A stretch of DNA of 59,268 bases from Lutacidiplasma sp049802875 (GTDB lineage Archaea > Thermoplasmatota > Thermoplasmata > Lutacidiplasmatales > UBA184): assembly GCA_049802875.1 (NCBI GenBank), contig JBARNH010000016.1, positions 1-59,268 on the forward strand, in the 5' to 3' direction. Under the pieces are notes generated by a model. The model saw only the letters and a list, made by a program, of their open reading frames with translations. It had not been told where the DNA came from and made no database searches. The translations under genes were made by a program, and so were the position numbers. Positions 24,502 to 34,079 of this stretch are shown piece by piece. How positions within the stretch are numbered: position 1 is the first letter of the stretch; every line of letters begins with the position of its first letter.

Positions 24502-26091
24502 ATGGCGGAACCGCAACCCGCCTCGTTGCCGAATCTCTCCCCCCGGGGGAGCGACGTTCCGGGGCTCGAACCGCTCTCCGACCAGTTTCCTGCGGGACCG
24601 CTGAGGGTCGCCGACTCCGAAGTCCAAACTCCGCCCACGCCCGCGCCCGAGGAGGGGCGAAAGGCGCCCGTGGTCGAGGTCGTCCCTCCCGAGACGAAGG
24701 AAGCGCCGGCGACCCCGGAGGTCGAAGCGCTGCCGATCCCGATCGCTCGCCTCGTCCCGAAACTGAAGAAGAGCGCGAAGCTCTTCGAAGAGGGGAAGAA
24801 GTACATCCCGAACGCCTCGAGTTCGTTGATCCGGGTCGCCTCCTACGACCCCTGTCCGCCGTTCATCGCGGCGGGGAAGGGCTCACGGATCTGGGACGAG
24901 GACGGGAACGAGTACCTCGATTTCAACCTGGCCTACGGCTGCCTGATCAACGGGCACGCCCCGAAGGAGCAGGTCAAGGCGATCCAGGACCGGGCGGAGC
25001 TCGGCCTCCACTTCGCGGCCCCGACCGCGCTCGAGATCGAGCTCGCGAAACTGTTCCGGAAGATGGTGCCGAACGCCGAGCGCGTGGCGTTCTGCTCGAA
25101 CGGGTCGGACGCCACCATGAACGCGATCCGGATCGCGCGCGCGGTCACCGGCAAGGACGCGATCCTGAAGTTCGAGGGACACTACCACGGCCAGCACGAC
25201 TACGCGCTGATCAGCGCGGAAGCGCCTCCGATCGTCGCCGGGCTCGATGAGTACCCGCGCCCGCTACCCAATTCGGCCGGCATCCCCCCGGGCGTCACGG
25301 ACTACGTGATGGTGGCCCAGTACAACTCGCTCCTCTCGTTCGAGCGGATGGTCAAGCGCTACCGCGATCGCCTCGCGTGCGTGATCCTCGAACCGATCAT
25401 GGCGAATGCCGGTGTAATCCCTCCGCTCCCCGACTACCTGAAGCGCCTCGTCGAGATCGCGCACGAGAACGACCTGCTCGTCATCTTCGACGAAGTGTTC
25501 ACGGGATTCCGCGTCGCTCCGGGCGGCGCGCAACAGCTCTACGGTGTCGAGCCGGACATCTCCTGCTGGGCGAAGGCACTCGGCGGTGGGGTGACGATCT
25601 CCGCGGTGTCGGGGAAGGCGGAGTACATGGACATGATCGCGCCCGGGCGGATCTCGTTCGGCGGGACCTACTTCGCAAACAACCTCTCGCTCGCGGGTGC
25701 GCTCGCGAACCTGAAGATGCTCTACCGCGGCGGGGACGAACTTTACGCGCGGTTCGCGCGTCTGACCGACAAGCTCGAGAAGGGGCTCGAGGAAGCCGGC
25801 CGGGACTCGAAGGTCTCGGTGGTGGTCCAGTCGGTCAACGGGATGCTCCAGTTCTTCTTCACGCGCCGCAAGAAGATCCAGAACTACCGAGAGTCGCTGC
25901 AGATCGACTGGAACCTGTACCTCCGGCACCACCAGCTCCTCCTCGACAAAGGGATCTACATCCACCCCGACAACTACGAGCGGATCACCTTCTCGAGCGC
26001 GCACACCGAGAAGGACATCGAGAAGTTCGTCTCGGTCGCGCACGAGACGTTCAAGGAGCTGCGCACGCTCCCCCGCGATTACCTTCCGTAG
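24502..26091 (+). CDS. class III aminotransferase (HemL-like) with Pro-rich N-terminal extension
   Basis: A 529-residue PLP enzyme. Residues 1-85 form a Pro/Glu-rich, probably disordered extension not found in HemL. The catalytic domain begins at KKSAKLFEEGKKYIPNASSSL and has FCSNGSDATMNAIRIARA, the PLP-Asp in VIFDEVFTGFR and the Schiff-base Lys in CWAKALGGGVTI. It resembles glutamate-1-semialdehyde aminomutase, but such archaeal paralogs near catabolic genes usually act on omega-amino or beta-amino acids. The following dipeptide transporter operon lies about 110 nt downstream on the same strand. Substrate unknown. Confidence 0.88.
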   Translation: MAEPQPASLPNLSPRGSDVPGLEPLSDQFPAGPLRVADSEVQTPPTPAPEEGRKAPVVEVVPPETKEAPATPEVEALPIPIARLVPKLKKSAKLFEEGKKYIPNASSSLIRVASYDPCPPFIAAGKGSRIWDEDGNEYLDFNLAYGCLINGHAPKEQVKAIQDRAELGLHFAAPTALEIELAKLFRKMVPNAERVAFCSNGSDATMNAIRIARAVTGKDAILKFEGHYHGQHDYALISAEAPPIVAGLDEYPRPLPNSAGIPPGVTDYVMVAQYNSLLSFERMVKRYRDRLACVILEPIMANAGVIPPLPDYLKRLVEIAHENDLLVIFDEVFTGFRVAPGGAQQLYGVEPDISCWAKALGGGVTISAVSGKAEYMDMIAPGRISFGGTYFANNLSLAGALANLKMLYRGGDELYARFARLTDKLEKGLEEAGRDSKVSVVVQSVNGMLQFFFTRRKKIQNYRESLQIDWNLYLRHHQLLLDKGIYIHPDNYERITFSSAHTEKDIEKFVSVAHETFKELRTLPRDYLP

Positions 26092-26199
26092 CCGGGCTCG
26101 GAGCCCCCTTCGTAGGGTCCTAAGTACTCGAAGTCGGTAAGCCTCGAGATGCGCGGGAGAGCCGGTCGGCCGCTCCCCCGGTAGGAGATTCGGGGCGAG

Positions 26200-27225
26200 A
26201 TGGGCCGGAATCCGGGCGACCTCTTCATCTTCATCGGAAAGCGCCTGCTCCAGCTGATTCCCGTCCTCATCGGCGTGATCGTCCTCACCTTCATCTGCAC
26301 CCACCTGAGACTCCAGGGACTCTGCAACGCGGTCTATCCTCACGCGGGGCCGCAGACGATCGCCATGTGCAACGCGAAGTACGGCGCGCCGCTCGACACC
26401 CAGTTCGTCCAGTACATCACGAGCCTCCTCCAGGGGAACTGGGGGCAGTCGACGCTCGGCGTGCTCGTCTTCCCGCAGATCGCGGCCGACCTGCCGGCGA
26501 CGATCGAGCTCGTGCTCGCCGCGCTCTTCCTCATGATCGTCATCGGGATCCCGCTCGGCGTCATCGCGGCCCAGTACAGCGGGCGATGGGCGGACCACCT
26601 CGTCCGGGTCTTCTACCTGAGCGGCTGGGCGACCCCGACGTATCTCGGTGCGGTGATTGCCGCCGTCTTCATCGGCCCGTGGCTCGGCCTTCCGACCCGG
26701 GGGGAGTACTCCACCGTCGTCCCCCCGTTCCCGCAGTATACGCACATGTCGGTGGTCGACGCCATTATCGCCGGCAACTTTCCGTACACGGTCGACGCGA
26801 TCTCCCACCTCATCCTCCCCGCGACGGTCCTTGCGTTCATCAACATGGGGATCGCGACCCGGATGACCCGCGCCTCGATGCTCGAGGTCCTGCCCCTCGA
26901 CTACGTCCGCTCGGCCCGGATGAAAGGCCTCGGCGAGTTCTGGGTGATGTACAAGCACGCGCTACGGAACGCCCTGATTACGACGACCACCGTGCTGGGG
27001 GTCACGGCCGGCGGGCTCCTCGCCGGGACGGTCGTGGTCGAGGAGGTGTTCGACTGGCCCGGGATCGGTCAGTACGCCTACGATGCCATCGGCGGGGGCG
27101 GCTCGACGGCAAACTTCGACGGAGCGATCGCCGTCGTCATCATCTTCGCGATCGCGGTCGTGGTCGCGAACCTCATCGCGGACATCCTCTACGGGGTCCT
27201 CGACCCCCGCGTCGACTGGAGGTAA
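26200..27225 (+). CDS. dppB: peptide ABC transporter permease, DppB-like
   Basis: A 341-residue inner permease with six TM helices. An N-terminal TM (LIPVLIGVIVLTFICTHL) is followed by a large outer loop and the BPD_transp_1 region. The EAA motif segment reads DYVRSARMKGLGEFWVMYKHALRNAL, which docks the ATPases. It is the first gene of dppBCDF for di/oligopeptide or nickel-type substrates. A TATA-like CCTAAGTACT at about 26118 is a candidate promoter. It has two Cys in the outer loop (C44-C57 region), possibly a disulfide. Confidence 0.92.
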   Translation: MGRNPGDLFIFIGKRLLQLIPVLIGVIVLTFICTHLRLQGLCNAVYPHAGPQTIAMCNAKYGAPLDTQFVQYITSLLQGNWGQSTLGVLVFPQIAADLPATIELVLAALFLMIVIGIPLGVIAAQYSGRWADHLVRVFYLSGWATPTYLGAVIAAVFIGPWLGLPTRGEYSTVVPPFPQYTHMSVVDAIIAGNFPYTVDAISHLILPATVLAFINMGIATRMTRASMLEVLPLDYVRSARMKGLGEFWVMYKHALRNALITTTTVLGVTAGGLLAGTVVVEEVFDWPGIGQYAYDAIGGGGSTANFDGAIAVVIIFAIAVVVANLIADILYGVLDPRVDWR

Positions 27226-27231
27226 CGACCC

Positions 27232-28281
27232 GTGGCGTCCCCTCCCGCGCCCCCGGTGCGACGGCACACCGACCATCCGCTCCTCGTGTTCTGGAGGGTG
27301 CTGCGGGCGAACCCTCTCTCGCTGTTCGGTTTCCTACTGGTCGCGGTCATCTGCATCGCGGCGCTCCTCGTCGTGGCCGCCCCCCACCTCCTCGTCCCCT
27401 ACGGTCCCCAGCAGGAGACCGGTCCCATCAACGCCCCGCCGTCCTGGCAGCACCCGTTTGGGACCGACGGGCTGAGCTTCGACATCTACTCGAACGTGAT
27501 GCTCGCGCTCCCGCTCGACCTCGGCATCGGGATCGGGATCGCGGGCGTGTCGCTGCTCGTCGGCGGCGCGCTCGGCCTCGTCGCCGGCTTCTACGACACC
27601 CCCGGGAAGCTCTCGGGCTACGCGTCGGTGTCGATCATGCGGCTCACGGACATCTTCCTGTCCTTCCCGAGCCTGATCCTCGCGCTCACGATCACCCGCG
27701 TCCTTGGGGTGGGGGTCGTCAATGTCGCGATCGCGATCAGCATCACCTGGTGGCCGTTCTACGTGCGCCTCGTCCGCGGCGAGGTCCTGGCGGTAAAGCA
27801 CCTGCCGTACGTCATCGCCGCGCGGGCGGCCGGGGTGTCGGAAAACCGGATCCTGCTCCGGCACGTCCTTCGGAACGTGACCGAGCCGCTCGTCGTCTAC
27901 TTCACCCTCGACATCGGCACGGTGCTCGTCACCTACTCCACGATCGGTTACATTGGGGTCGCGAGCAAGTATCCCGGGCCCCAGCCCGAATGGGGGGCGA
28001 TGCTCGCCTACTATCAGAGCGGGGGGCTCATCACCACCTACCCGTGGCTGGTCCTCGCCCCGGGCGCGGCGATCTTCGTGACCGTCCTTGCCTTCAGCTT
28101 GCTCGGCGACGGCCTCCGGGACATCCTCGACCCTCGCACCCGACGGGCGTTCGTCCGCGGTGCCGCGCACGAGCCTCCCGCTGAGCGACCCACGCCCGAA
28201 GCGGTGGAGTCGGACGACGCGGAGGCGCCCGAGACCGGCGCCGGGAGCCCGTTGAGCCTACCGGACCCCGGAGGGACGTGA
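27232..28281 (+). CDS. dppC: peptide ABC transporter permease, DppC-like
   Basis: A 349-residue permease of the DppC/OppC type: an N-terminal OppC_N TM segment, HPFGTDGLSFDIYSNVMLALPLDLGIG, five further TM helices and the EAA loop (LPYVIAARAAGVSENRILLRHVLRN). The C-terminal 50 residues are Pro/Glu-rich and polar, an unusual tail. The GTG start is seven nucleotides after dppB. It forms the membrane pore with DppB. Confidence 0.92.
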   Translation: MASPPAPPVRRHTDHPLLVFWRVLRANPLSLFGFLLVAVICIAALLVVAAPHLLVPYGPQQETGPINAPPSWQHPFGTDGLSFDIYSNVMLALPLDLGIGIGIAGVSLLVGGALGLVAGFYDTPGKLSGYASVSIMRLTDIFLSFPSLILALTITRVLGVGVVNVAIAISITWWPFYVRLVRGEVLAVKHLPYVIAARAAGVSENRILLRHVLRNVTEPLVVYFTLDIGTVLVTYSTIGYIGVASKYPGPQPEWGAMLAYYQSGGLITTYPWLVLAPGAAIFVTVLAFSLLGDGLRDILDPRTRRAFVRGAAHEPPAERPTPEAVESDDAEAPETGAGSPLSLPDPGGT

Positions 28282-29438
28282 TGGCCGCACCGGTCCTTGT
28301 GCTCGACAACCTGTCGGTCACTTACACCGTGGGCGCCGGGACGTTCTACGCGGTCTCGGACGTCTCGCTCGAGATCGAGCCCGGCCGGGTCGTCGGGATC
28401 GTCGGCGAGACCGGCTGCGGCAAGAGCACGCTCGCGAAGGCGATCCCCCGGCTCCTCCCCGAACCACCGGCGTCGATCGGCTCCGGGAAGATCGTGTTCC
28501 GGGGGACGGACCTCGTGAAGGTGCCGCACCGCCAGCTCCCGATGGTCCGCGGGACCGGGATCGGCATGATCTTCCAGGAGCCGCTCAACTCCCTCAACCC
28601 GGCGTACCGCGTCTTCGACCAGATCGCGGAATCGATCCGGATCCGCCACTATCGCGAGATGGGCTGGGTGAAGTCGTTCCAGGGCGGGTCGACCCCCTTC
28701 GACTACTCGAGACCGCCGGACATCACGACCGTCGCGGGCTCGCTCTCGAAGGTGATCGTGCCCTCGGGGGCGGCCGAGGAGGTGGTTCGGGACCGCCTCC
28801 AGACGCGGTCCCAGTACCGGGAGGAGGTGCTCAGCTATCTCCGCCTCGTCCGGATCAACGACCCCGATACGATTCTGAACCTCTTCCCCCACGAGCTCTC
28901 GGGCGGGATGCGCCAGCGGATCATGATCGCGATGGCGCTCTCCGAGAAGCCGTCGCTCCTCATCGCGGACGAGCCGACGAGCGCGCTCGACGTGACGATC
29001 CAGGCCCAGGTGCTGACCCTCATGAAGGAGCTGATCGACGAGGTCGACGCCGCGATCCTGTTCATCAGCCACGACCTGGGCGTGATCGCCGAGACCGCGG
29101 ACGAGGTCGGGGTGATGTACGCGGGGCGGATCGTGGAGTACGGCCCGGTCGCGGAGGTCTTCAAGGACCCCCGACACCCGTACACCAAGGCGCTGCTCAA
29201 AGCAGCCCCGGCCCACTACAAGTCCGACGGCCCGCTGAGCTCGATCTCGGGGTCGGTCCCGAACCTCTCGCGGCCGCCGCCGGGCTGCCGCTTCCATCCC
29301 CGGTGCCCGCTGGCCCGGCCCGTCTGCCGGGGCGAAAGCCCTCCGCTCGCGCCCATCGACCCGAACGCCCCCGCGGACTCGCGGCACATCCACCGGAGCG
29401 CGTGCTACTTCTCCTCGGAGGTGCCCGGACTCCCGTGA
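28281..29438 (+). CDS. dppD: peptide ABC transporter ATP-binding protein, DppD-like
   Basis: A 385-residue ATPase. Walker A GETGCGKSTLAK, signature LSGGMRQRIMIAMALSE, Walker B SLLIADEPTSALD and the switch His in ILFISHDLGVIAE are all intact. The C-terminal OppD/F domain has the Cys-rich PGCRFHPRCPLARPVC segment, which binds a 4Fe-4S cluster in several family members. An insertion of about 60 residues between the Q-loop and signature (GWVKSFQGGSTPFDYSRPPD) is longer than usual. The start overlaps the dppC stop (GTGATG). The next gene overlaps by GTGA. Confidence 0.93.
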   Translation: MAAPVLVLDNLSVTYTVGAGTFYAVSDVSLEIEPGRVVGIVGETGCGKSTLAKAIPRLLPEPPASIGSGKIVFRGTDLVKVPHRQLPMVRGTGIGMIFQEPLNSLNPAYRVFDQIAESIRIRHYREMGWVKSFQGGSTPFDYSRPPDITTVAGSLSKVIVPSGAAEEVVRDRLQTRSQYREEVLSYLRLVRINDPDTILNLFPHELSGGMRQRIMIAMALSEKPSLLIADEPTSALDVTIQAQVLTLMKELIDEVDAAILFISHDLGVIAETADEVGVMYAGRIVEYGPVAEVFKDPRHPYTKALLKAAPAHYKSDGPLSSISGSVPNLSRPPPGCRFHPRCPLARPVCRGESPPLAPIDPNAPADSRHIHRSACYFSSEVPGLP

Positions 29439-30505
29439 GCGCTCCCACCCCGCTCATCGAGACCGAGGGGATCGAGAAGTTCTTCCCGCTCACCCGCAGC
29501 ATCACCGAGACCGTGCGTCGGAGGGCGGAGCGGTCGGTGCACGCGGTCGACGGGGTGTCGCTCACGGTCGGAAACGGGGAAACGCTCGGCCTCATCGGAG
29601 AATCGGGTTCGGGGAAAACGACGATCGGGTGGCTGATCTCCCGCATTCACGAACCGACCGGCGGGGTCATTCGATTCGACGGCGAGGACATCACGCACCT
29701 AGGGGGTACCGCGCTCCGACGGTGGCGGAAGAACGTTCAGATCGTCTTTCAGGACCCGGTTGGCTCCCTGGACCCGCGCCTGAGGGTCTGGCAGATCGTG
29801 GGGGAACCGGTCCGCGCCCAGGAAGGCATTCGGGGTCGGGCGCTCCGCGACCGGGTCCAGGAGCTCCTGCCGACCGTCGGCCTACCGCCGGATTGCCTCG
29901 ACCAGTACCCCCACGAGTTCTCGGGGGGTGGCCGCCAGCGCCTGTCCATGGCGCGTGCGCTCTCGGTGAGCCCCCGCCTGATCGTGCTGGACGAGCCGAC
30001 GAGCGCACTGGACGTCGCGGTCCAGGCGCAGATCCTGAACCGCCTCGTCGAGCTCCAGCGCACGCTCGGGCTCTCCTACCTTCTCATCACTCACAACGTC
30101 GCGGCGGTCCGCTTCGTCGCCGACCGGGTCGCGGTGATGTACCTCGGGCGCCTGGTCGAGGTCGGGCGTGTCCGCGAGGTGCTCGAGCACCCGGTCCATC
30201 CGTACACAAAGGCGCTCCTCGCCGCGGTGCCGGTGCCGGACCCGAACCGGCGGCGGACCCGCTACCGGATCGGCGGCGACATCCCGTCCCTCGTCGACCC
30301 GAAACCCGGGTGCCGGTTCGCCCCGCGCTGTCCGTTCGTCATCGAGCGGTGTCGGGTCGAGGACCCTCCGCTCCTCACCGTGAGCGGTCTCGGCGACCGA
30401 CTTGTCGCCTGCCACCGGGCGGAGGAGGTCCGGGACATCGCGCCCGAGACCCTCCTCGCGACCGGCCCCGATCCGGCGCCTCCCCTCTCGACGGCGCCCT
30501 CGTAG
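29435..30505 (+). CDS. dppF: peptide ABC transporter ATP-binding protein, DppF-like
   Basis: A 356-residue second ATPase of the transporter. Walker A GESGSGKTTIGW, Q-loop IVFQDPVGSLDPR, signature FSGGGRQRLSMARALS, Walker B LIVLDEPTSALD, switch His in LLITHNVAAV. The C-terminal oligo_HPY domain has PGCRFAPRCPFVIERC. It starts at a GTG overlapping the dppD stop. Together with DppD it powers peptide import. It ends 27 nt before the stop of the convergent binding protein. Confidence 0.93.
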   Translation: MSAPTPLIETEGIEKFFPLTRSITETVRRRAERSVHAVDGVSLTVGNGETLGLIGESGSGKTTIGWLISRIHEPTGGVIRFDGEDITHLGGTALRRWRKNVQIVFQDPVGSLDPRLRVWQIVGEPVRAQEGIRGRALRDRVQELLPTVGLPPDCLDQYPHEFSGGGRQRLSMARALSVSPRLIVLDEPTSALDVAVQAQILNRLVELQRTLGLSYLLITHNVAAVRFVADRVAVMYLGRLVEVGRVREVLEHPVHPYTKALLAAVPVPDPNRRRTRYRIGGDIPSLVDPKPGCRFAPRCPFVIERCRVEDPPLLTVSGLGDRLVACHRAEEVRDIAPETLLATGPDPAPPLSTAPS

Positions 30506-30532
30506 GACCGACGGCCCCGAGGGCCCCGGCCG

Positions 30533-32443
30533 CTAGCTTAACCACTGAGTGTTGAACCCGATCGAGTACGGCTCGGCGCTCGCCATCGGGTTGAAGACGT
30601 ACCCGTGGAGGTCGGAGGCGTAGACCGCGAACGACGTCGGGACGACCAGCCAGATCTCGGAGTAGTTGTCGTACATGATCTGGGTCATGTTCGTGTAGTA
30701 CGCCGTCAGGTCCGCCGGGTTCGAGTCGCTGGCGGCGAGGTACGTGTCGTTGTTCACGGTCGCGTTGTTGAAGCCGGCCATGCACACATTCGCGCTACCG
30801 GAGTTCACCGCGTCGTTCTGGGTCCAGTCGTCCGGCGAGATGTAGTCGGACGTGTAGAACTCCTGGCCCATGTAGAACGGACCGCCGTTCGCGCTCGTGG
30901 AGGAGACGCACGCACCGTTCGTGTCGACGCCCTGCTCCTCGTAGAGCTCGTCGAGGCTCACGCCGACCGGGTTGATCGTGATCCCGATCGCTTTGAGGTC
31001 CTGCTCGAGCAGCTGCGCGGTCTCGGCCCAATCGGCCCCGACGTTGAGGTACATGTAGTTGATCGAGTTGCCCGCGCACGCATTGTTCGCGCAGGGAGAG
31101 TCGGCGATCTCCGTCTGTGCGAGGGCCAGGTTGTAGTCGTAGTAGGGTTCCGCCGCCGTCACGTTGTTGTTGTAGGGATAGGCCGGGGGGACGGGACCGA
31201 CCCACTGGGAAGCGTACCCGCCGAACGCTTCGGTGATGATCTGGTTGTAATTGATCGCGTGGGTGATCGCCTCGCGGACCGAGAGGTTGTCGAACGGCGC
31301 GACGCTTTGGTTCAGGAAGATCCACCAGGAGCCGCTCGTCGCCCCGTAGATGATGGGCAGCGCATTCACCACGATGTTCGAATGGCCCTCCAGCGTTGCG
31401 ATCGTGGACGGACCGACGTAGGCGAACGACGCGCCTTGTACCTGGCCGGTGACGAGGTCGTTGGTCGTGATGTCGATGGTGTCCTGGAAGATCACCTCAA
31501 CGGACGTGTTCGCAGGCTGGAGGTTGACGTTCCACGGCTCAGTCGCCGCCGCCGAGGCCGCCCAGTACTTCGAGTTGGCAGTGAGCGTGTATCCTCCCCC
31601 TCCGACGCCGTTGTATCCGTTCAGGACGTACGGCCCAGTGCCGAGGGTATTGCTGGCCAGATAGGTGTTCGGCTGCCCGATCGTCACCCCGCCGTTGGCG
31701 TCGACCCACGCGGGGTCAACTGCGTAGGAGTTCGGGGCGGAGATCGACGCGAGGAGGTAGGTGTAGTTGCTGTCGAGGTACCCGTAGCCCAGGTTGAGCG
31801 CAATCGTTTCGTTGTTGATGACCTGGAAGGATTGGTTGGGCAGCTCCATCTGGGCGATCTCGACCCCGGTCGGATTTTCGAAGTTCCAAGTGTTCAGGTC
31901 GCTGGCAAGGGTCGTGTTCGCCGACTGGTCGACGGAGGCGGGCGAGTAGTAGCTGAGGGGGTTCGACGGGGTGAAGTTGGTGGAGTAGAAGTTCTCCTCG
32001 AGGATGAACTGGGGTCCCTGTGCGAGCAGGAGGCTCCGATAGAAGCTGTACCACTGCACGTAGGCGTTGTACGGGTCGCCGTTCGAGAAGACCACGCCCG
32101 GGTGCAAGTCGAACGTGTAGGTCGTGAAGTTCGTGTTCGGGTTGTAGGATTCGGTCCCGTTGTTCGTCGCGAGGACGCCCGAGAAGCTCGTGACGCTCGA
32201 GCCGTTGTAGTTGACGAGGCCCTGGTAGACCTGCTGGACCGCGGCCCACCCCGGGGTGGAGAACGTCACCGCAGGGTCGAGCGAATCGGGGATCTCTGCC
32301 TGGTCGATGCAGATGTACGTGGTCTGGCTCGGGCCGCAGTTCGAGGTGGTGGAGTGGCGGAGGACGACGTAGGCGCCGATTCCGGCGACCACAAGAACCA
32401 CGACAATCGAGACCGCGACGATGTTTCGAGTTCTCGGTTTCAT
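30533..32443 (-). CDS. dppA: peptide-binding lipoprotein-like substrate-binding protein, SBP_bac_5 family
   Basis: A 636-residue extracytoplasmic solute-binding protein. An N-terminal TM or uncleaved signal anchor (residues 8-28) is followed by the SBP_5 fold (IDQAEIPDSLDPAVTF, LHPGVVFSNGDPYNAYVQWYSF, LSVREAITHAINYNQI). Low Lys and Arg and very many Asn, Tyr, Ser and Thr residues, including many NxS/T sequons, fit an acidic-exposed, N-glycosylated archaeal surface protein. Several Cys pairs in the second half (SPCANNACAG) may form disulfides. It converges on dppBCDF and likely supplies it, though it is transcribed separately. Confidence 0.9.
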   Translation of the reverse strand: MKPRTRNIVAVSIVVVLVVAGIGAYVVLRHSTTSNCGPSQTTYICIDQAEIPDSLDPAVTFSTPGWAAVQQVYQGLVNYNGSSVTSFSGVLATNNGTESYNPNTNFTTYTFDLHPGVVFSNGDPYNAYVQWYSFYRSLLLAQGPQFILEENFYSTNFTPSNPLSYYSPASVDQSANTTLASDLNTWNFENPTGVEIAQMELPNQSFQVINNETIALNLGYGYLDSNYTYLLASISAPNSYAVDPAWVDANGGVTIGQPNTYLASNTLGTGPYVLNGYNGVGGGGYTLTANSKYWAASAAATEPWNVNLQPANTSVEVIFQDTIDITTNDLVTGQVQGASFAYVGPSTIATLEGHSNIVVNALPIIYGATSGSWWIFLNQSVAPFDNLSVREAITHAINYNQIITEAFGGYASQWVGPVPPAYPYNNNVTAAEPYYDYNLALAQTEIADSPCANNACAGNSINYMYLNVGADWAETAQLLEQDLKAIGITINPVGVSLDELYEEQGVDTNGACVSSTSANGGPFYMGQEFYTSDYISPDDWTQNDAVNSGSANVCMAGFNNATVNNDTYLAASDSNPADLTAYYTNMTQIMYDNYSEIWLVVPTSFAVYASDLHGYVFNPMASAEPYSIGFNTQWLS

Positions 32444-32579
32444 CGAAAAGAACCCCGACCGGGCGCCCGAGGCGTTCCCGCCTTGTTAAGGTATGCCATG
32501 GGGAGACTCCGCGGCGCCGGATCGACTCCCGGCGGCAGCCTATTGAGCCGGTTTCGGCTCGCTCGAACGCGGGGAGCGT

Positions 32580-34073
32580 ATGGTCGCTAAGATGCTGATC
32601 GGAGGCGAATGGGTGGCGGCATCCTCGGAGGCTACTATCGCCGTCGCGAGCCCTTTCGACGGGAGCGCACTCGGGGAAGTACCGAAGGCCAGCCGGGAGG
32701 ACGCTCGCCGTGCGATCGACGCCGCTCGCGAGGCGTTCGACCGGGGTCCGTGGCCGAGATTGCCCCCTCGGGCCCGCGGCGAGGTGTTCCTAAAGGCCGC
32801 CCAGCTCCTGAGCGTGCGCCTTCCCCAGCTCGCCGAGCTCGAGAGCCGGAACCAAGGAAAGACGATCAAGCAGGCCGCGGACGCGGACCTGCCGTTCTCG
32901 ATCGACAACCTCGTCTTCTACGCCGGCGCGGGGCGGACGATGGAGTCGAAGAACCCCGGTGAGTTCACGGGGGACGGAACGACGATCTTCCGCCGGGAAC
33001 CCGTCGGCGTCGTGGCGTCGATCACCCCGTGGAACTATCCGTTCATGATGGCCGTCTGGAAGATCGGCCCTGCTCTGATCACCGGCAACACGGTCGTGCT
33101 GAAGCCTGCCAGCTGGACTCCCCTCACGACCCTCGAGCTCGGACGCTCGTTCCAGGAGGCCGGAATGCCCCCGGGGGCGCTCAACGTCATCACCGGACCC
33201 GGCGGCGAGGTCGGGGACGAACTGTCGCGAAATCCCAAGGTCGACATGGTATCCTTGACGGGCGACACTGAGACCGGACGCAAGATCATGGAAGCTGCCA
33301 GCGGGACGGTCAAGCGCACCCAACTGGAGCTCGGTGGGAAAGCCCCGTTTGTCGTGTTCGAGGACGCCGACATCGGGGCGGCGGTAGAGGGAGCGATCGT
33401 CGCGGGCTTCGTGAACGGCGGACAGGATTGCACGGCGGCGACGCGCCTTATCGTTCACCAGAACGTACGGGCGAAGTTCCTGAGCCGACTCCTCGAGCGA
33501 GTCGCGACGATCCGCCTCGGCGACCCGCTTTCGCGCACGACCGACCTCGGCCCTCTCGTCCACCCGACCCATCAGCAGAAAGTGCTCGAACTCGTCGCCC
33601 AGGGGTCGGCCGAAGGCGCAAAGCTCGTGGCCGGTGGCACGGACGACCGCGCCGCCTACCCGAAGGGCGCGTTCGTCACCCCGACGGTCTTCGACGCGGT
33701 GGCCCCCGACATGGCGATCGCCCAAAAGGAGGTGTTCGGACCGGTGCTCGACGTCCTCCAATTCTCGACCTTCGATGAGGCGATCGAGATCGCGAACGGG
33801 GTCGAGTACGGTCTGGCGGGGAGTGTGTGGACCAACGACCTCCGAACGGCGATGCGAGCGGCGAACGCGCTGCGGTTCGGGGACGTGTGGGTGAACGACC
33901 ACCTCCCACTCGCTTCCGAGACACCGCACGGCGGCTTCAAGCAGTCCGGGTTCGGGAAGGACCTCGGCACCGATTCGCTGTACGACTACACGGTCGTCAA
34001 GAACATCTACATCGACCTGACGGGCCTGGCGCGCAAGGCCTGGCACTACACGACGTACGGCGACCCGGCCTAG
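32580..34073 (+). CDS. aldehyde dehydrogenase (aminobutyraldehyde/betaine-aldehyde type)
   Basis: A 497-residue NAD(P)-dependent ALDH of class 1/2 type. Catalytic Cys284 in FVNGGQDCTAATR and general base Glu250 in QLELGGK are present, along with the PWNYPFMMAVWK cofactor region. The GGQDC form is typical of gamma-aminobutyraldehyde and related dehydrogenases (PatD/PuuC-like). It would oxidise an omega-aminoaldehyde such as that produced by the amine oxidase or an aminotransferase in this region. It is followed seven nucleotides later by a second ALDH, so the two form an operon. The ATG has GGGGAG upstream. Confidence 0.85.
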   Translation: MVAKMLIGGEWVAASSEATIAVASPFDGSALGEVPKASREDARRAIDAAREAFDRGPWPRLPPRARGEVFLKAAQLLSVRLPQLAELESRNQGKTIKQAADADLPFSIDNLVFYAGAGRTMESKNPGEFTGDGTTIFRREPVGVVASITPWNYPFMMAVWKIGPALITGNTVVLKPASWTPLTTLELGRSFQEAGMPPGALNVITGPGGEVGDELSRNPKVDMVSLTGDTETGRKIMEAASGTVKRTQLELGGKAPFVVFEDADIGAAVEGAIVAGFVNGGQDCTAATRLIVHQNVRAKFLSRLLERVATIRLGDPLSRTTDLGPLVHPTHQQKVLELVAQGSAEGAKLVAGGTDDRAAYPKGAFVTPTVFDAVAPDMAIAQKEVFGPVLDVLQFSTFDEAIEIANGVEYGLAGSVWTNDLRTAMRAANALRFGDVWVNDHLPLASETPHGGFKQSGFGKDLGTDSLYDYTVVKNIYIDLTGLARKAWHYTTYGDPA

Positions 34074-34079
34074 GGACGT

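Noticed and set aside
30605..32590. A long open frame of about 660 codons on the plus strand
   Set aside because: It lies antisense to the peptide-binding protein, is Arg/Val/Asp-rich without any domain, and results from high GC and codon bias of the real gene.
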